Below the pieces are notes generated by a model, which was given only the letters and a program-made list of their open reading frames with translations, was not told where the DNA came from and made no database searches. Below, piece by piece: positions 1 through 11,516 of a DNA stretch of 64,000 bases. The stretch is from Ecdyonurus torrentis (taxonomy: Eukaryota; Arthropoda; Insecta; Ephemeroptera; Heptageniidae). Where the stretch lies: contig OX439136.1 in assembly GCA_949318235.1 (NCBI GenBank), positions 28,575,067-28,639,066 on the forward strand, read 5' to 3'. The position numbers and the translations under genes are program-made. Positions within the stretch are counted from its first letter, which is position 1. Every line of letters begins with the position of its first letter.

Positions 1-1119
1 TGACTTCCCTGCCACTTTTAGACTTAACAATATAGGAGTCACTACATCAGACTCCCCCTCTTTACTATCCGCATGCATCATAAACAGGCTATACTCAGAC
101 TGTTCCCACTTGTTCACTGCTGGTGACTCCAGTTCTCTCCTCTCCTGCTGAGTTGGCCCCTCGGTGTCCTCCTCTTCTTCCTCATCTTCCTGTTCTGCAC
201 TGACGTAGTGTGCTCGAAAGGTTTTCTCTCTTCTCTCTTTCCCTCTTCCTGCATTATGCAGTATCTGGTTTCTCCTCACTACACATACCCTTTGCAAATG
301 TCCTCTCTGCTCACAAAAATCACACACAGTATTAGTGTGTGCACACTGGCTACCGTCATGATAGCTTGACCCACAGCGGAAACATTCCGCTCTGGCACCT
401 CTGGCTTGGGCGCTTCCCCTACTTCCTCGCCCCACTTGTGTGCCCCTTCCCCACTGACTATGGCCTTGGCCTGGAAAACTTCCACGGTTTCCTCCTCTGT
501 TTCTTCTCTCTGTCATTCTATGAATAACCTCCTCCCCCCCTTGATTTTCAAACCTCGCTGCACTCTTCATTGCCATCTCCGCAGCTTCTGCTTTTTCTCG
601 TACCACCTGTAATGATAATTTTGACATTTCTAAAAATGTTTGACGTAATTTAGAGTCTCTCATTCCCGCTAATATTTGCATTAGCATGCATTGTTCTACG
701 TCTGTGAAGTTACATTTGACACTCAACCCGTTCAGTTCAGCAATGAACTGTGTCAAAGCTTCATTTGGTTTCTGCATACAACATAAAAATTCATATCTTA
801 ACACCCATATGTTTGGTTCTGGATCATAATAACTTTTCAAAATTATGACAATTCTTTCAAACGACAACGATTCTAAAGTTTCTGGAGCTTTAATAAGTTT
901 TTTAAGTTGCTTGAACACATTCTTGCCTATGACTGTCAATAATGTGTTCTTCTGTCGTTCTGTTTCTCTAATTTGGTTTGCCTTAAAATAATAATTTAGA
1001 TGGTCTATGTAATTCGAAAAAGACTCTTCTCCTCCAGGAATAAATTCGTACGTAGTTCCTACCGTACCCAATACCATGTAGACAGGTGGTGGATGCTTCG
1101 TAGACTCGTCTTCTGACAT
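1..1119 (-). CDS. gag: Retrotransposon Gag (N-terminal part of Gag or Gag-Pol), partial at window edge
   Basis: An ATG at 1119 opens a frame that runs 373 codons to the left edge without a stop. Residues 1-230 read like the retrotransposon Gag/capsid domain of Ty3/gypsy elements: an aromatic FSNYIDHLNYYF segment near residue 35, then a long helical region with the usual YDPEP and RYEFL-type stretches. An R/G-rich linker is followed by two CCHC zinc knuckles in C-x2-C-x4-H-x4-C spacing (first Cys at about residues 246 and 266). A Glu-rich linker follows, and the last visible residues (TPILLSLKVAGK) resemble the entry to a retropepsin domain. This role is family knowledge; the protease itself is outside the window. 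Start chosen because it is the first Met after the primer-binding site and gives the N-terminus typical of this Gag class. Confidence 0.85.
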   Translation of the reverse strand, partial: MSEDESTKHPPPVYMVLGTVGTTYEFIPGGEESFSNYIDHLNYYFKANQIRETERQKNTLLTVIGKNVFKQLKKLIKAPETLESLSFERIVIILKSYYDPEPNIWVLRYEFLCCMQKPNEALTQFIAELNGLSVKCNFTDVEQCMLMQILAGMRDSKLRQTFLEMSKLSLQVVREKAEAAEMAMKSAARFENQGGEEVIHRMTERRNRGGNRGSFPGQGHSQWGRGTQVGRGSRGSAQARGARAECFRCGSSYHDGSQCAHTNTVCDFCEQRGHLQRVCVVRRNQILHNAGRGKERREKTFRAHYVSAEQEDEEEEEDTEGPTQQERRELESPAVNKWEQSEYSLFMMHADSKEGESDVVTPILLSLKVAGKS

Positions 1120-1171
1120 TTTTCTTCCTTGATCCCTTCACACTGCACACTAAAATCCGTTCATTATGTCG

Positions 1172-1193
1172 CCATATCCCATCCTCGTCGCCA
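1172..1193 (-). other. tRNA primer-binding site of the retrotransposon
   Basis: Just inside the LTR end on the minus strand, after a 3-nt AAT spacer, the sequence starts TGGCGACGAGG. A PBS begins with TGG, the complement of a tRNA 3' CCA end, and TGGCGAC-type sites are common in Ty3/gypsy elements. The tRNA itself cannot be named from here. Confidence 0.65.
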
Positions 1194-1196
1194 ATT

Positions 1197-1442
1197 TGTG
1201 GTGGTATTAATAAAGTAAACTCACATAGATTAGATGTCACTGATAATGTTTATTTAAGATAACGGATCGTGTTATAATTACAATTTCATTCTCCTAGCGT
1301 GTTCCAATCCCCTAGTGTACCATCTTGATTTCCCACACGCTCTCCCCCCCCCCACTTACAACAGCTGTTTTCCCCTCCCAAAATCCTATGCATAGTATGG
1401 GAACATAAGTGGGTTTGGCAAGCGGGGTTCACAATCATAACA
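1197..1442 (-). repeat. 5' long terminal repeat of the gypsy-type element
   Basis: On the minus strand the LTR starts TGTTATGATTG and ends ACCACCACA, i.e. TG...CA ends, about 246 bp. An AATAAA signal lies at 1254-1249 on the minus strand, as expected in the R region. Only this one LTR is in the window, so its identity to the 3' copy and the target-site duplication cannot be tested. Confidence 0.7.
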
Positions 1443-1945
1443 CATACCTATACATATAAATCGTGCTCAAACTAGTGGCCAGAGCTGTCCCGAATACATC
1501 TGACTGAACGTTTAATATATATGGGGAAACTTTATCGCAAAAGCGCTCAGATTTATTTGGGAGGAGCATATGCAGTGGGAGCTAGCATATTTGTACATAT
1601 ATTTCCCATTTTGGTATGCAATATATGTTGTTCTTTTATATAAGCTGCCCGTAGCCCTTCTCCATTAGGTGCTCCCAAACCTTCCAATTTTGGTATCCTT
1701 CTAAAAATACCTCCTTTGTTAGAAATATGATCTCATTATCCAAAAATGGTTATAATATATTTATACTTTTTTTTTCTTCTGTAAAAATAAAATGTATTTA
1801 TCTTGTCTTTTGTCACATGTAGCAAATCGTGTAAGTCGAGCGTCATCTACGTTACGTTCGGAAACAAGTTTGCTTCTCATGACAAAAAAACAATATATAT
1901 ATTGATGCTTCGGCGTCCAAATAGAGTATCTGCACTTTCCACGCA
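1443..1945. other. Non-coding, no gene seen
   Basis: About 500 bases without a supportable exon. A short block near 1545-1570 (CAGATTTATTTGGGAGG) recurs at 37382-37400 and so belongs to a small dispersed repeat. Around 1795-1880 there are weak similarities to the degenerate ACATTTTG-type tandem repeat seen at 7727-8075. Confidence 0.4.
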
Positions 1946-2091
1946 GCACGGTGCGTGGACTAGCGACCATTTACTTAACATTGCAGATGCTACACGGTGC
2001 GGCGACTAGCGACCATTTACTTAACATTGCAGATGCTACACTGTGCGTGGACTAGCGACCATTTACTTAACATTGCAGATGCTACACGGTG
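1946..2091. repeat. Short tandem repeat, three units of about 46 bp
   Basis: The block GTGCGTGGACTAGCGACCAT, followed by TTACTTAACATTGCAGATGC, occurs three times head to tail, with small changes between units. Each unit contains a pyrimidine/CAG stretch that mimics a splice acceptor; I see no reading frame supporting an exon here. Confidence 0.7.
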
Positions 2092-2267
2092 GAAAGTGCA
2101 GATATGTACTCCACTCGTCGCGCTGGTGGAAATTGCAGATACAGTACTCTATTTTGACGTGGAGTCATCGACATATTATTTGGTACAACATTGATATTTT
2201 AGAAGACCAGCGCATGATAATAATAATAAAGACAATCAATAGAGCATGATGCCATGTTTACTTGCAG

Positions 2268-3400
2268 ATATCAGTGAGGAGGGGGTTGGAGTTCAAATTG
2301 CAGCCCCGCCAGTGGACGGAGAAGCAAACACTGAGATTGTGAAATACATTGCGTCTGTGCTAGGAGTCAGAAAAGGAGACGTACAACTAGACAGAGTAAG
2401 TTGAAGTGTTAGTCAACAATGACTTTTTTTTTAAATGTGATCATCTAGAGAAACTTAAAGAAATAGACCAGAGAAAAACATACGCATTTGTATCACAAAA
2501 CACTTGATGGGATTTACATAAATAACTTTAGTTTGTCTCAAAACCCAACTGTAGCTCCGTAGCAGTGATCAGAAATTTCGATTTATGCAACCGGCACAAC
2601 ATTTTCATACTAATTTTTGAATGTTTCTGACGTCATAAACATGAATTTTCACGCAAATTGCATACTTTACAGTTTTTTCACGCTCTCTAGTGGGGCTACT
2701 TTAAGATTCTGGTAAAAATTATCATCAGTTTTGAAGATCCCATTTCGTGTTTATTCATTAAAAAGCACTTGTGGTTTTATGTGGTCTAAAAAGCTAATAG
2801 CTAATGAGAAAGCTGGGTAGCCAATCATTTAACTTAAAAGTGTGGGTACTTTTAACAGGCCTTTCAAAACATGTATTGCATGCCTGCCTATAATATGAGG
2901 TTGTCGCTTCTCTGTTAAAGTTCTCTCTATGTTCATCGTGTTATTAAACCTCCAGAAAACATGAACTTAAAATTGAATTATTAACGTGCCGAGAGCTAAA
3001 GTCATTACAATGACCCTAAACCAGTGAAAGCTGCGGCAAGTTGCAATTTTGCCCAATGCTTAACGAAATGAGGGCTGTCAAAATCAATGTCAATCTGGCA
3101 TCGTTTTTCCCTCCCCTTTTTCACTCTGAGCTACCCTACAGCCAATCAACCCACTGCTGCCTATAGCGGTAGTATCCTTATTACGGTATATAGATCAATA
3201 CCACAAACCTACGACACTGTAGTTCACTGTAGCAGTAATAAATTTTATGTCTTATATTTTGTGTTTTTTTAAACTTCTTATGACATGATAATATTTATAT
3301 TTTACAGGGCTCTAGATCAAGACAGAAAGTACTTCTAATATCAGGGACCAAGCTCTCAGTTGAAGACACCATGAAAATTATTCAAGATCAAATATCTAAG
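2268..3400 (+). CDS. C15orf40: C15orf40/UPF0235 (DUF167) family protein, two internal exons of a partial gene
   Basis: Exons 2268-2395 (enters mid-codon, two bases) and 3308-3400, joined in phase 0 across a GT-AG intron. The first gives [15 protein letters not shown], then VDGEAN and a helix ending in GDVQLDR; the second continues [13 protein letters not shown] and ends [12 protein letters not shown]. The AAPPxxGEAN block and the following S-R-x-K-V-x-x-I-x-G block are the signature of the UPF0235 family, small alpha/beta proteins of about 100-130 residues without an established reaction. The 5' exon(s) should lie left of the window or beyond the retrotransposon. The 3' end is unclear: after the last codon there is a GTAATT that could be a donor, or the frame could read on to a TGA at 3571. 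I could not identify a terminal exon. Confidence is high for the family and low for the gene ends. Confidence 0.85.
2455..2791 (+). repeat. TTAA-flanked MITE with CRE-like core (copy 1)
   Basis: The element starts TTAAAG-ATAGACC and ends GTGGTCTA. It lies in the intron between the two C15orf40-like exons. Copies with the same interior occur at 53830-54190 (reverse) and 63312-63654. The interior includes TTTCTGACGTCATAAAC and a conserved CTCTCTAGTGGGGCTAC block. A TTAA flank is the target used by piggyBac-type transposases; this copy is too short to encode one. Confidence 0.75.
2795..3300. other. Intron sequence, nothing recognised
   Basis: AT-rich intron of the C15orf40-like gene. No coding similarity, no strong repeat beyond the preceding MITE. 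Confidence 0.4.
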
Positions 3401-3469
3401 GTAATTATACCTACATACATCAAGATGTATATCAATCTTGTTGTGAACAAAATGGCTATCTCGTATTTT

Positions 3470-3600
3470 TATCTTGAGCGCCATCTCCATAACGTTCAGC
3501 AACGAGATGGATATTTTGCTTACGCTGACAAAAAACAAGATAGACATTTCGCGTCGCGTGATAAAATATGAGATATACATTTTGTTCGTAAAAAGAATAT
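3470..3600. repeat. Degenerate tandem repeat, GATACACATTTTG-type
   Basis: Units of roughly 30-35 bp built on GAGATA-ACATTTTG-GATAAAAA. The same motif forms a longer array at 7727-8075. It overlaps a 66-codon open frame that I regard as non-coding, although the preceding exon would read into it if its donor at 3401 is not used. Confidence 0.55.
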
Positions 3601-4624
3601 AGGTGATTTAATATAATACGCCCTTTTACTGTCGTCAGAACGTGGTTCCCTTAGGAAAACTTTGATATTTTGCCATACGTCATACAAGGTGACAGAGCCA
3701 CGTGGTCTCTCAGGTACAATACATTATGTACCTGGAAGAGGAGGTGGGTCAAAAAATTTCCCCTCTTTCGGCGCTTCAAATTTCCCCTCATGTTTTGATT
3801 GACCTTGTGTGATGTTTCATACCTGATGCTACCTAGGCAAACTGCACCAGCCATACATCTTGTAGCTACACAAATTAAATACACTCGCTCTGCACTATTA
3901 TAGAGTAGAGTTTCTGTGCAATAGAATGACAAGGGAAAAAAAAAAAAAAAAAAAAAAAAACAGGACCGGTAAATTCTTATCACATGTTAGGCTGGGATAA
4001 TGTTCATAAAGTTGGCACCATCCAAACTATATCACTGTGACAAGCAAAGGGATAAGAAGGGCTGCTATCTTAACAAAGAAGGTGGCCGACTTGGACCGGA
4101 AATTGTTAAAAGAAGAACTAAAATACAGTATATTTTCACAATAATTCTTTCTACATTCTTTATTTCCAGCATAACAAACACTATAATTTTCAAATTAAAT
4201 AAATTACAGCTCTGGCCAAATGTTCCCAAACAGGGCAGCAGCAGCCACTGTGTTTTCTCATAAAGATAACATAGGGTGGTTGCGGGTTGCCTATGCAAAT
4301 CGTTCGGGAACTTTTGGCCAGAGGTGTACATGGGTCAACTTTTTCTAATTATAAAGAATGGAACCAATAATAAGGCTTGTTAAATTAAAATTTTTAATAT
4401 TTATTTTCAATCTCATACATTTGAAACACATGTCCAGGGTTTTAATTTATTGCCTTTTATCTTAGTTGTGATAGCTTGCGCTACATAACAGTCCCTGCTA
4501 TTTTAACTTCAAATTTGTACAGCAAAATTAATATAGAAAATTTGGAGTTAAAAGCAGCTTAATTTATTATTATTGTTATTCGTTAAATTTTTTAAGTGCC
4601 GTTAAAGATTTTCAAGACAACTTT
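3601..4624. other. Non-coding, nothing recognised except a poly(A) run
   Basis: Contains a pure A run near 3935-3960 and a small inverted repeat around CTCTGGCCAAATGTTCCC and GGGAACTTTTGGCCAGAG (about 4212-4322). An open frame at 4000-4263 has no recognisable motif. No gene is supported. Confidence 0.35.
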
Positions 4625-4936
4625 AAAGGGTGTATCCGCATGACGTCATATTAAATACACTTGGACACCATACTGGAGTAATGAATAACATTGCTCAGCA
4701 TAGGAAAAACTTCATTTTTGTCTACTTTATTTTTTTCTTTGAGAAATTGTTTTATTTTTTGGTTATTATTATTTTTTTCTCACATACTTGAAATTCATGC
4801 TATTAAAAACATCAATGCTCTCAAAAATATAGCTTAGTATTTTTAAATTGGCAAAATTAGTAATTTTCCTATGCGGCCCATGTTATTGAGTGATTCAACA
4901 TGGTGTTGACTTGAACATGAATGCAAACACCCTATA
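4625..4936 (+). repeat. MITE family A, TAGGGTGT termini, copy 1
   Basis: Left end AAGGGTGTATCCGCATGACG followed by TCAT; right end AATGCAAACACCCTATAG. The interior has the family blocks CATACTGGAGTA, ATTGCTCAGCATAGG, ACTTGA, CATCAATGCTCTC and CATGTTATTGAGTGATTC. TA flanks the termini, as in Tc1/mariner-type insertions. Confidence 0.8.
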
Positions 4937-5052
4937 GTTTTTTTTTAACAATGTTCTTATGATAGTTTTAAAAATTGTTCATTTCATAACTATTAAAATA
5001 AATGCAAAGTCAAGGAAAATAAACCATCGCGGTAAGGTGATGATATAAAAGA

Positions 5053-5451
5053 AAATGCTAGGAGAAAGCATACCCTGGTCTTACCATAGTGAAGAGATAT
5101 AGTCCATAGTTTGTCTTGCTAGCACACATATAAAAAACTAAAATATTGCAAATATTTCAGCAATAAACTACAAGAGAGATGATGTGTCTTCATCAGTCAT
5201 TACAGATCATTCCCAGTTTGTCTCCAAGTCTGTAATGACTGATGAAGACACTTCATCTCTCTTGTAGTTTATTGCTGAAATATTTGCAATGTGTTAGTTT
5301 TTTATATGTGTGCTAGCAAGACAAACTATGGACTATATCTCTTCACTATGGTAAGACCAGGCTATGTTTTTATATGTGTGCTAGCAAGACAAACTATGGA
5401 CTATATCTCTTCACTATGGTAAGACCAGGGTATGCTTTCTCCTAACATTTT
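5053..5451. repeat. Fold-back element (family C) with one arm duplicated
   Basis: The left arm starts AATGCTAGGAGAAAGCATAC and continues through CCTGGTCTTACCATAGTG; its reverse complement closes the element at 5451. A hairpin centre around CAGTCATTACAGA joins the arms. The right arm end is present twice in tandem, at 5307-5369 and 5377-5440. A second, truncated copy is at 9341-9560. The element lies 50 bp past the stop codon of the hexosaminidase gene, and a TTTATT at 5268-5273 (AATAAA on the minus strand) inside it could serve as that gene's poly(A) signal. Confidence 0.8.
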
Positions 5452-5500
5452 CTTTCCAATTGGAAAAAAGACAAATATATTATATTATATATTATAATAA

Positions 5501-8500
5501 TTAATCACATTCAGATTCATTTAATTCACACCATTCTGGTGTAATAGCAGCTGCATTAATACCAAAAACATTTATAATTCTTGTACGCCAATTTAACAAC
5601 CTTCCCTCAGCCCAATTAGTTTTGTCTTGTTGTGATGGATTACTCCATAATCTCTCAGCCAGTGCAGCTGATCTTGGCCATAGTAAAGAATCCATTGAAT
5701 ATTCATCTATTAGCTCTGTCCATAAACATACTTCACCACCTAGTGAAGCATCAGGAACTCTTGCTTCGTAAACTCTCTTCCAGCTTGAATACTTGGTAAT
5801 TCCCCAGAAACCCCAATCTAGATACCAAGCATCTTTATTACTTACTATCACACGATAGCCTAAGTTTAACAGATCTTGTGATAAAGTTTCATTCTCAGGT
5901 ACCCATGTTTGTATCACGTAACGAGATGGTTCTAAGTTACTTAGTATTTCTTGTGGATCTGTGAGAGCGCTAGACCATAGTATAACAGAGGGGCTTGAGT
6001 TATTATAGGAGGTATCCAGAGATTTGAGTGCTTTGTCTTGGAAATATTTCCATGCCCAGTGATAGTCGTCATCTGTTAATGATTCGTGGCCTGGTATCGA
6101 GGCTAACCAATTGGAAACTGTCGTTGATGTCTTCCAACATTTGATTGCTACTTCGTCACCTCCCATGTGGAATACAGATTTGGTGTGGGGTTGCAGGGTG
6201 TCTGCAAGCTCTCTGTGGATTAGATATCATGCTATGTAAGCACCATACACACTATAAACACCATAAGCACTGATATGAGGCCGACTTAAATCCCTTGTCA
6301 ACTTACTTTTTTTATCATTTAGAATACTAGATTGATAATTACCATACCTTATTATCCATGACTTAGACACCAAGACGTTGATTTTATTATTTTTTTGATT
6401 TTTATTTTGATGGTTATTTCACGCATCTGACGCCACAATGTACCACCGCCAATCACAGTCACCACTTTGGTCCCTTAATAAATTTAAGCCCCTCCCACAA
6501 GTTCTTTACCCCTATCACAACCCCATCGGTACATTGTGACGTCAGATGCATGAAATAACTGCTAAAATGAAAGTAAATGAAAATAAATACAAAATCAATG
6601 TGTTGATGTCTAATTAATGGATAATAAGATATGGTAATTATCAATCTAGTATTCTAAATTATAAAAAAAGTAAGTTGACGAGGGATTTAAGGAGATTTCG
6701 GTTACATCCGCTTCCGTTTCTTCTGAGTACGTCAAAACGGAAGTATATGTGAGTGAAATTGCTTATAGTCAGCCTCAAAACAGTTGTTCCTTTATTACAT
6801 AGTCTATCTTTTAACATTGAACAAATGATACTCAAAATTTTAAAAATAAGTGGTTCTTATCCTACTGTAGCTATAGAATTGTTATGTTACTTACCCATAC
6901 AGTTGTCCCAGAATGTTATAGACATTAGGATTGCCAGGGTTAAGTTGCCCACACGGAGGTTGGATACACATTTCTCTCCACGGCTTCTCATTGACACACA
7001 CTGCAAGCTCTCCCAGGTTTTCTTGTGGACCCCACTGCCATCCGTTACCTAGACAATAATACAATACTGTAGTTATTAAGAGAGGTTAATCAAGACACCC
7101 TCTGCATCATAACTGCATAAGTCACTTGCAGTGATTCTTACATACATAGAGGGAGCTTACACATGTTAATAAATAATAATAATAAAAAAGAAAAAGAAAT
7201 AAATAAATATATTTGTTTTATTTTTATTTTTTTAATTGATGTTTTTTAAAAAAAATGTAATTTTAATTTTCGCATCAGAGTTCTAAAGTAGACAAAATCA
7301 CATAAGTTTTTGTTTTTATTTAGGTCTATTTATTATTATTATTTACATTATAACGTTTTCTTTATGTTAAGTGTGTAAAAATCTTTAAGGGCTGTAAGCT
7401 GCAACCTCTAGTTAAACCTTAGTTATCTTTTTTTAATTGTTGCAACAATCAAAATAACAACTTAACTACGGTTTAACTAGTTAGTTAGTGTCGCAGCTTA
7501 CGGGGGTAAGAGTTACCAAAATGTTTTATAAATTTAACTTAATTTTCTTCTGTACCCCAAATTAATTATTTTCTATATTAACTACAAAATTATTTTGATC
7601 TGTTCACATAAAGCAGTAACGTTTAAACTGGTGCAATAAAATATTAATTGATAATTGTTGTAAATAAATTTTGAATGCAGTAAAACCCTTATTGCTCTGT
7701 GTGAAAAACACTTGAAAATAAAATCAAAGTTGTAGCAGAAAATATGTGTACCTTGTTTTTTGTCATGGAAAGCAAAATGTGTATCATGTTTTTTGTGTGT
7801 GTGTGTCATGTGAAAGCAAAATGTGTAACTTGAAGCAACAGCTACATGTTTGCAAATGAGATATACATTTTACTTGTCTGATAAAAAACGAGACACACAT
7901 TTTGGTACTGATAAAAAAACTAAAAACACATTTTGTTTCTTCTAATAAGATATGAGATAACACATTTTGTTTCACTTGGTAAAAAAGGAGGAGATACACA
8001 ATTTGCGTCTGATAAAAAATGAGATACACATTTTGCTCTTGATAAAGTACAAGATGCACACATTTTTGGCTACAGCATATACATGGTATCAGTTTACCTG
8101 CATGAGCTGGAGCATCAATCTCAGGTATAATTCTGACGCCCCTGATCAATGCATATCGTGACAACTGAGTCAAATCTGACGTGGTATACACTCTGTCCTT
8201 GGAGTACGCTCCGTACTTGGACATTTGCGGCACTCGCTCGGATTTGAAGGGAAAACTGTGAGAGTCCGTGAGATGTAGATGTAATGTGTTCAGTTTACAT
8301 GTAGCCATGGTGTCTATGGTTCTCTCTATACCAGAGAGTGGCAGGTAGTGCCGAGCTGTGTCCAACATCACGCCACGGTGGGTGAACCTCGGCTTGTCGT
8401 TCAAAATCTACACAATAGCAGACGTGCCAAAAGTAAGCTTGACAGCTCAACAATACTAACAAAGTGCTAGCAGACGACTTTGTGTACCTGTCTACATTTA

Positions 8501-11481
8501 ACATGCTTTCTTATGAGGTAATGAAGCAGCTATAACTTGAGTTACAATTATTTCTCAGAGCTGAAATTATAGCTTACTGAGCCTCAAAGCTTTTATTTTC
8601 CTGGTTTTGAAGTCAATGGTATAAAAATAATAAATGGTAACCAAATTGATTCAAATCTAGGAAAACAAAAGCTTTGAAACTCAGCAAGCTACAGCTCCTA
8701 GAAATAATTGTAAGTCAAGTTATAGCTGCTTCATTGCCCCATAAGAAAGCATTTTAAATGTAGACAGGAACATAAAGTCGTCTGCTAGCACTTTGTTAGT
8801 ATTGTTGAGCTGTCAGTTTGTTTATTTTATTACTAAACTTAATTTTGCATAAGTCTGCTATTTAAATATAATCATATATGCAATGACCCTTACATGTCTT
8901 CCGACTCTTGGCTGATTTTTTAGACACAAGTTAAATTTCCCTCTCCAGATATTTAGTTGATATTCAGGGCGTATTCAGGTATGTTAGGATATTAGATAAG
9001 TTTTTTTGGTTCAACGTGTGCTACGTCTTTCAAAATTGCAATCAGAAAAAGCATATTTTAAATAAGATCACATAGTTATTTTGTTTCTTATATTTATGTT
9101 TGCAGAGTGGTTGATGACTGGCTTACCTGAGCTTGGGTCAACATGAGCACGTGACCTCCCTCTGCAGCGACCATCAGCTGTGACAAGGACTGCATGGCAT
9201 GACGAGCACCAAACACAGTACTGGACAAGATCTGGCCTCTCACAACATTGCCGTCACGGGATACCTGTGAGTCAACGCAAACATTGCCACTTATATGTTG
9301 GTAACTTTGTGCTCACTTTATGATATAAATTTGCAATGCAATGCTAGGAGAAAGCATACCCTGGTCTTACCATAGTGGAGAGATAGTTTGGTGACAATTC
9401 TGTGCTAGCACAGATATAAAAAAACTATCACATTGCAAATATTTCAGCAATAAACTACAAGAGAGATGGAGTGTCTTCATCAGTCATTACAGACTTGGAG
9501 AGAAACTGTGAATGATCTTCTCCAAGTCTGTAATGACTGATGAAAACACTTCATCTCTCTAGCCAAAAAATTTATTTGTGTCCTATACTGAGCAATGGAG
9601 TTCATCGCTCCAGTATGGCGTCCGAGCTCATTAAATATGACGTCATGTTGATACACCTTATTATAGCGACAGAAATGTATTTTTGCATGGTTATTATTAT
9701 TAGAGACCGGATTTTTAGGTGAAATTTTTGGTAAAAAATAGTCTAAAATAGGTGATTTTTTTGCACAAAAAAGGTGATAAAACCTAAAAAAAGGTGATAA
9801 AACCTGAAAAAAGGTGATGAATTCAGAAAAAACGTGATAAATTTTTTAAGAAAGTAAAAAAAAAAAAAAAAGAAAAAAAGAATAGGAATAAAACAATTTA
9901 AAAAAAAAAAAAAATGTTTTTTTTAGTGTATGCTATACTGTCTATAGGTATTTTGTGGTTACAAGTACAACCACAAAAAAAAAAAAAAAAAAAGATGCAA
10001 TGTAATACTATATTTCAAGGAAACAAATAGACAAATAGAGGCAAATTAACACATCATTTCATTCGGTCATTGGGTCTTCTTCTGCCCCACCTTCGTCTTC
10101 TGCCTCATCTTCTTCTTCTTCCCTTCACCCTCTACAATCAGTGTTTCCATGTCAATTTCTTCACCCAGTTTATTAATGTTGCAGTTACATACGACAATAA
10201 TCTCCAGATTGTCGTCAGTTAAATTTGTTAAATTTGATGGCATACAATGAATCTCTGTTTTAAAAAATTGCGGTAAAAAATCATTTTTAATTTTTAACGT
10301 TTTGTTAATTCTTAAAAAAAAAATATATACTCATTTAGGTGAAAAAAGTTGATGAAAAGGTGAAAAAAGGTGATAAAACCTAAAAAAGGGTGAAAAAAAA
10401 AATTGATCTCAAACGGCTCGAAAGTTGCTAGTTCGTGGACATTCTTATAAAAAAGGAACATATTATTCATAACAACAAAACGGTGATCACCTGAAAATCC
10501 GGTCTCTAATTATTATATTATTGATTATATGCAAGAAAACTTTAAATTGCATTATAAAATTGATGTTTATGTTATACTCTCTACTCTCTCTATCTCTCTC
10601 TCTCCACTTACCTCTAACGAGTAAGATTCGTCCATGTCCCACTCAATACTCTGAATACTAAAATCTCTGATGACAAACTCAATAATTAACGATGAACATT
10701 CTCCTATACACGACGTACACTCAGTCTGTCCGCACGCTAACAGCCTCACTTCTCTTAGAAATATGTCTTGCATCTGTGTCAGTAGCAGATCTTCAGTGGA
10801 TGTAAACGCGACGTTATTGACGTCTACTGTAGCTAAGTGTGTGCCAAGTGTGGGTGGCGTGATAGGTCGTGGCCATAGTGGTCCATATGTACCACATAAC
10901 AGACGGCACAGGTCTTGAGTATCATATGTCGTCTCATTGTTACTGGACGTGTTGTCAATTCTAACACAGTCGCCTTCTAGGTCACATGTCCAAGACCAGG
11001 GGCTGCTCAGTTGTCTGGAATAATAAGAATCAATAAAAAAAAAAAGTGCATTACTTCAATTACGAATCGTAACTTATTTGAGATAAACACTTTTGAGTTA
11101 TTATGAGCAGCTAAAATAATGCATTTTAGCAAGTTATTAATAATAGCTATTTAACTTAAAATATCCTAAAATAACTGAAAACAACTTAAATTGGCTATTG
11201 TAAATAATTTGCTAAAATGCATTATTTTAGCTGCTCATAATAACTAAAAAATGTTTATCTCAAATATGTTAGGATTCGTTACTGAAGTATATAATGTATT
11301 TTTTTTTTAATGAATTAAGTTGTTAGTCAACAATGGCTTGTTAACAGTGATCAAAGTGATCATCGTGTTATTAAACCTACAGAAAACGCGATTAACGCGC
11401 TGAGAGCAAAAGTCGTTTCTTAGAACCTACGTCACAGCTACAGCTTGCTCTCACGCTAGCTTATAGCGCAAGTTTGAATTA

Positions 11482-11516
<35 letters not shown>

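Larger units (their letters stand above)
1..1442 (-). mobile_element. Ty3/gypsy-type LTR retrotransposon, 5' part (LTR, PBS, gag); rest lies off the left edge
   Basis: Read on the minus strand this is an LTR (1442 to 1197), a primer-binding site (from 1193) and an open Gag frame (1119 to the window edge). Pol and the 3' LTR must lie to the left. The Gag frame has no stop or frameshift in what is visible, which suggests a young copy. The C15orf40-like exons on the + strand begin at 2268 and are missing their 5' part, so the element may be inserted in an intron of that gene; this is inference, because the upstream exons are not in the window. Confidence 0.85.

Noticed and set aside
4000..4331. 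Two overlapping open frames of 87-88 codons
   Set aside because: No family motif, no splice context, and one strand reads through an inverted repeat.
7784..8097. Extension of hexosaminidase exon 4 past residue APAHAG
   Set aside because: The donor at 8097 joins in phase to GNGWQWG in the next exon, the conserved GH20 continuation. The extension runs into the tandem repeat.
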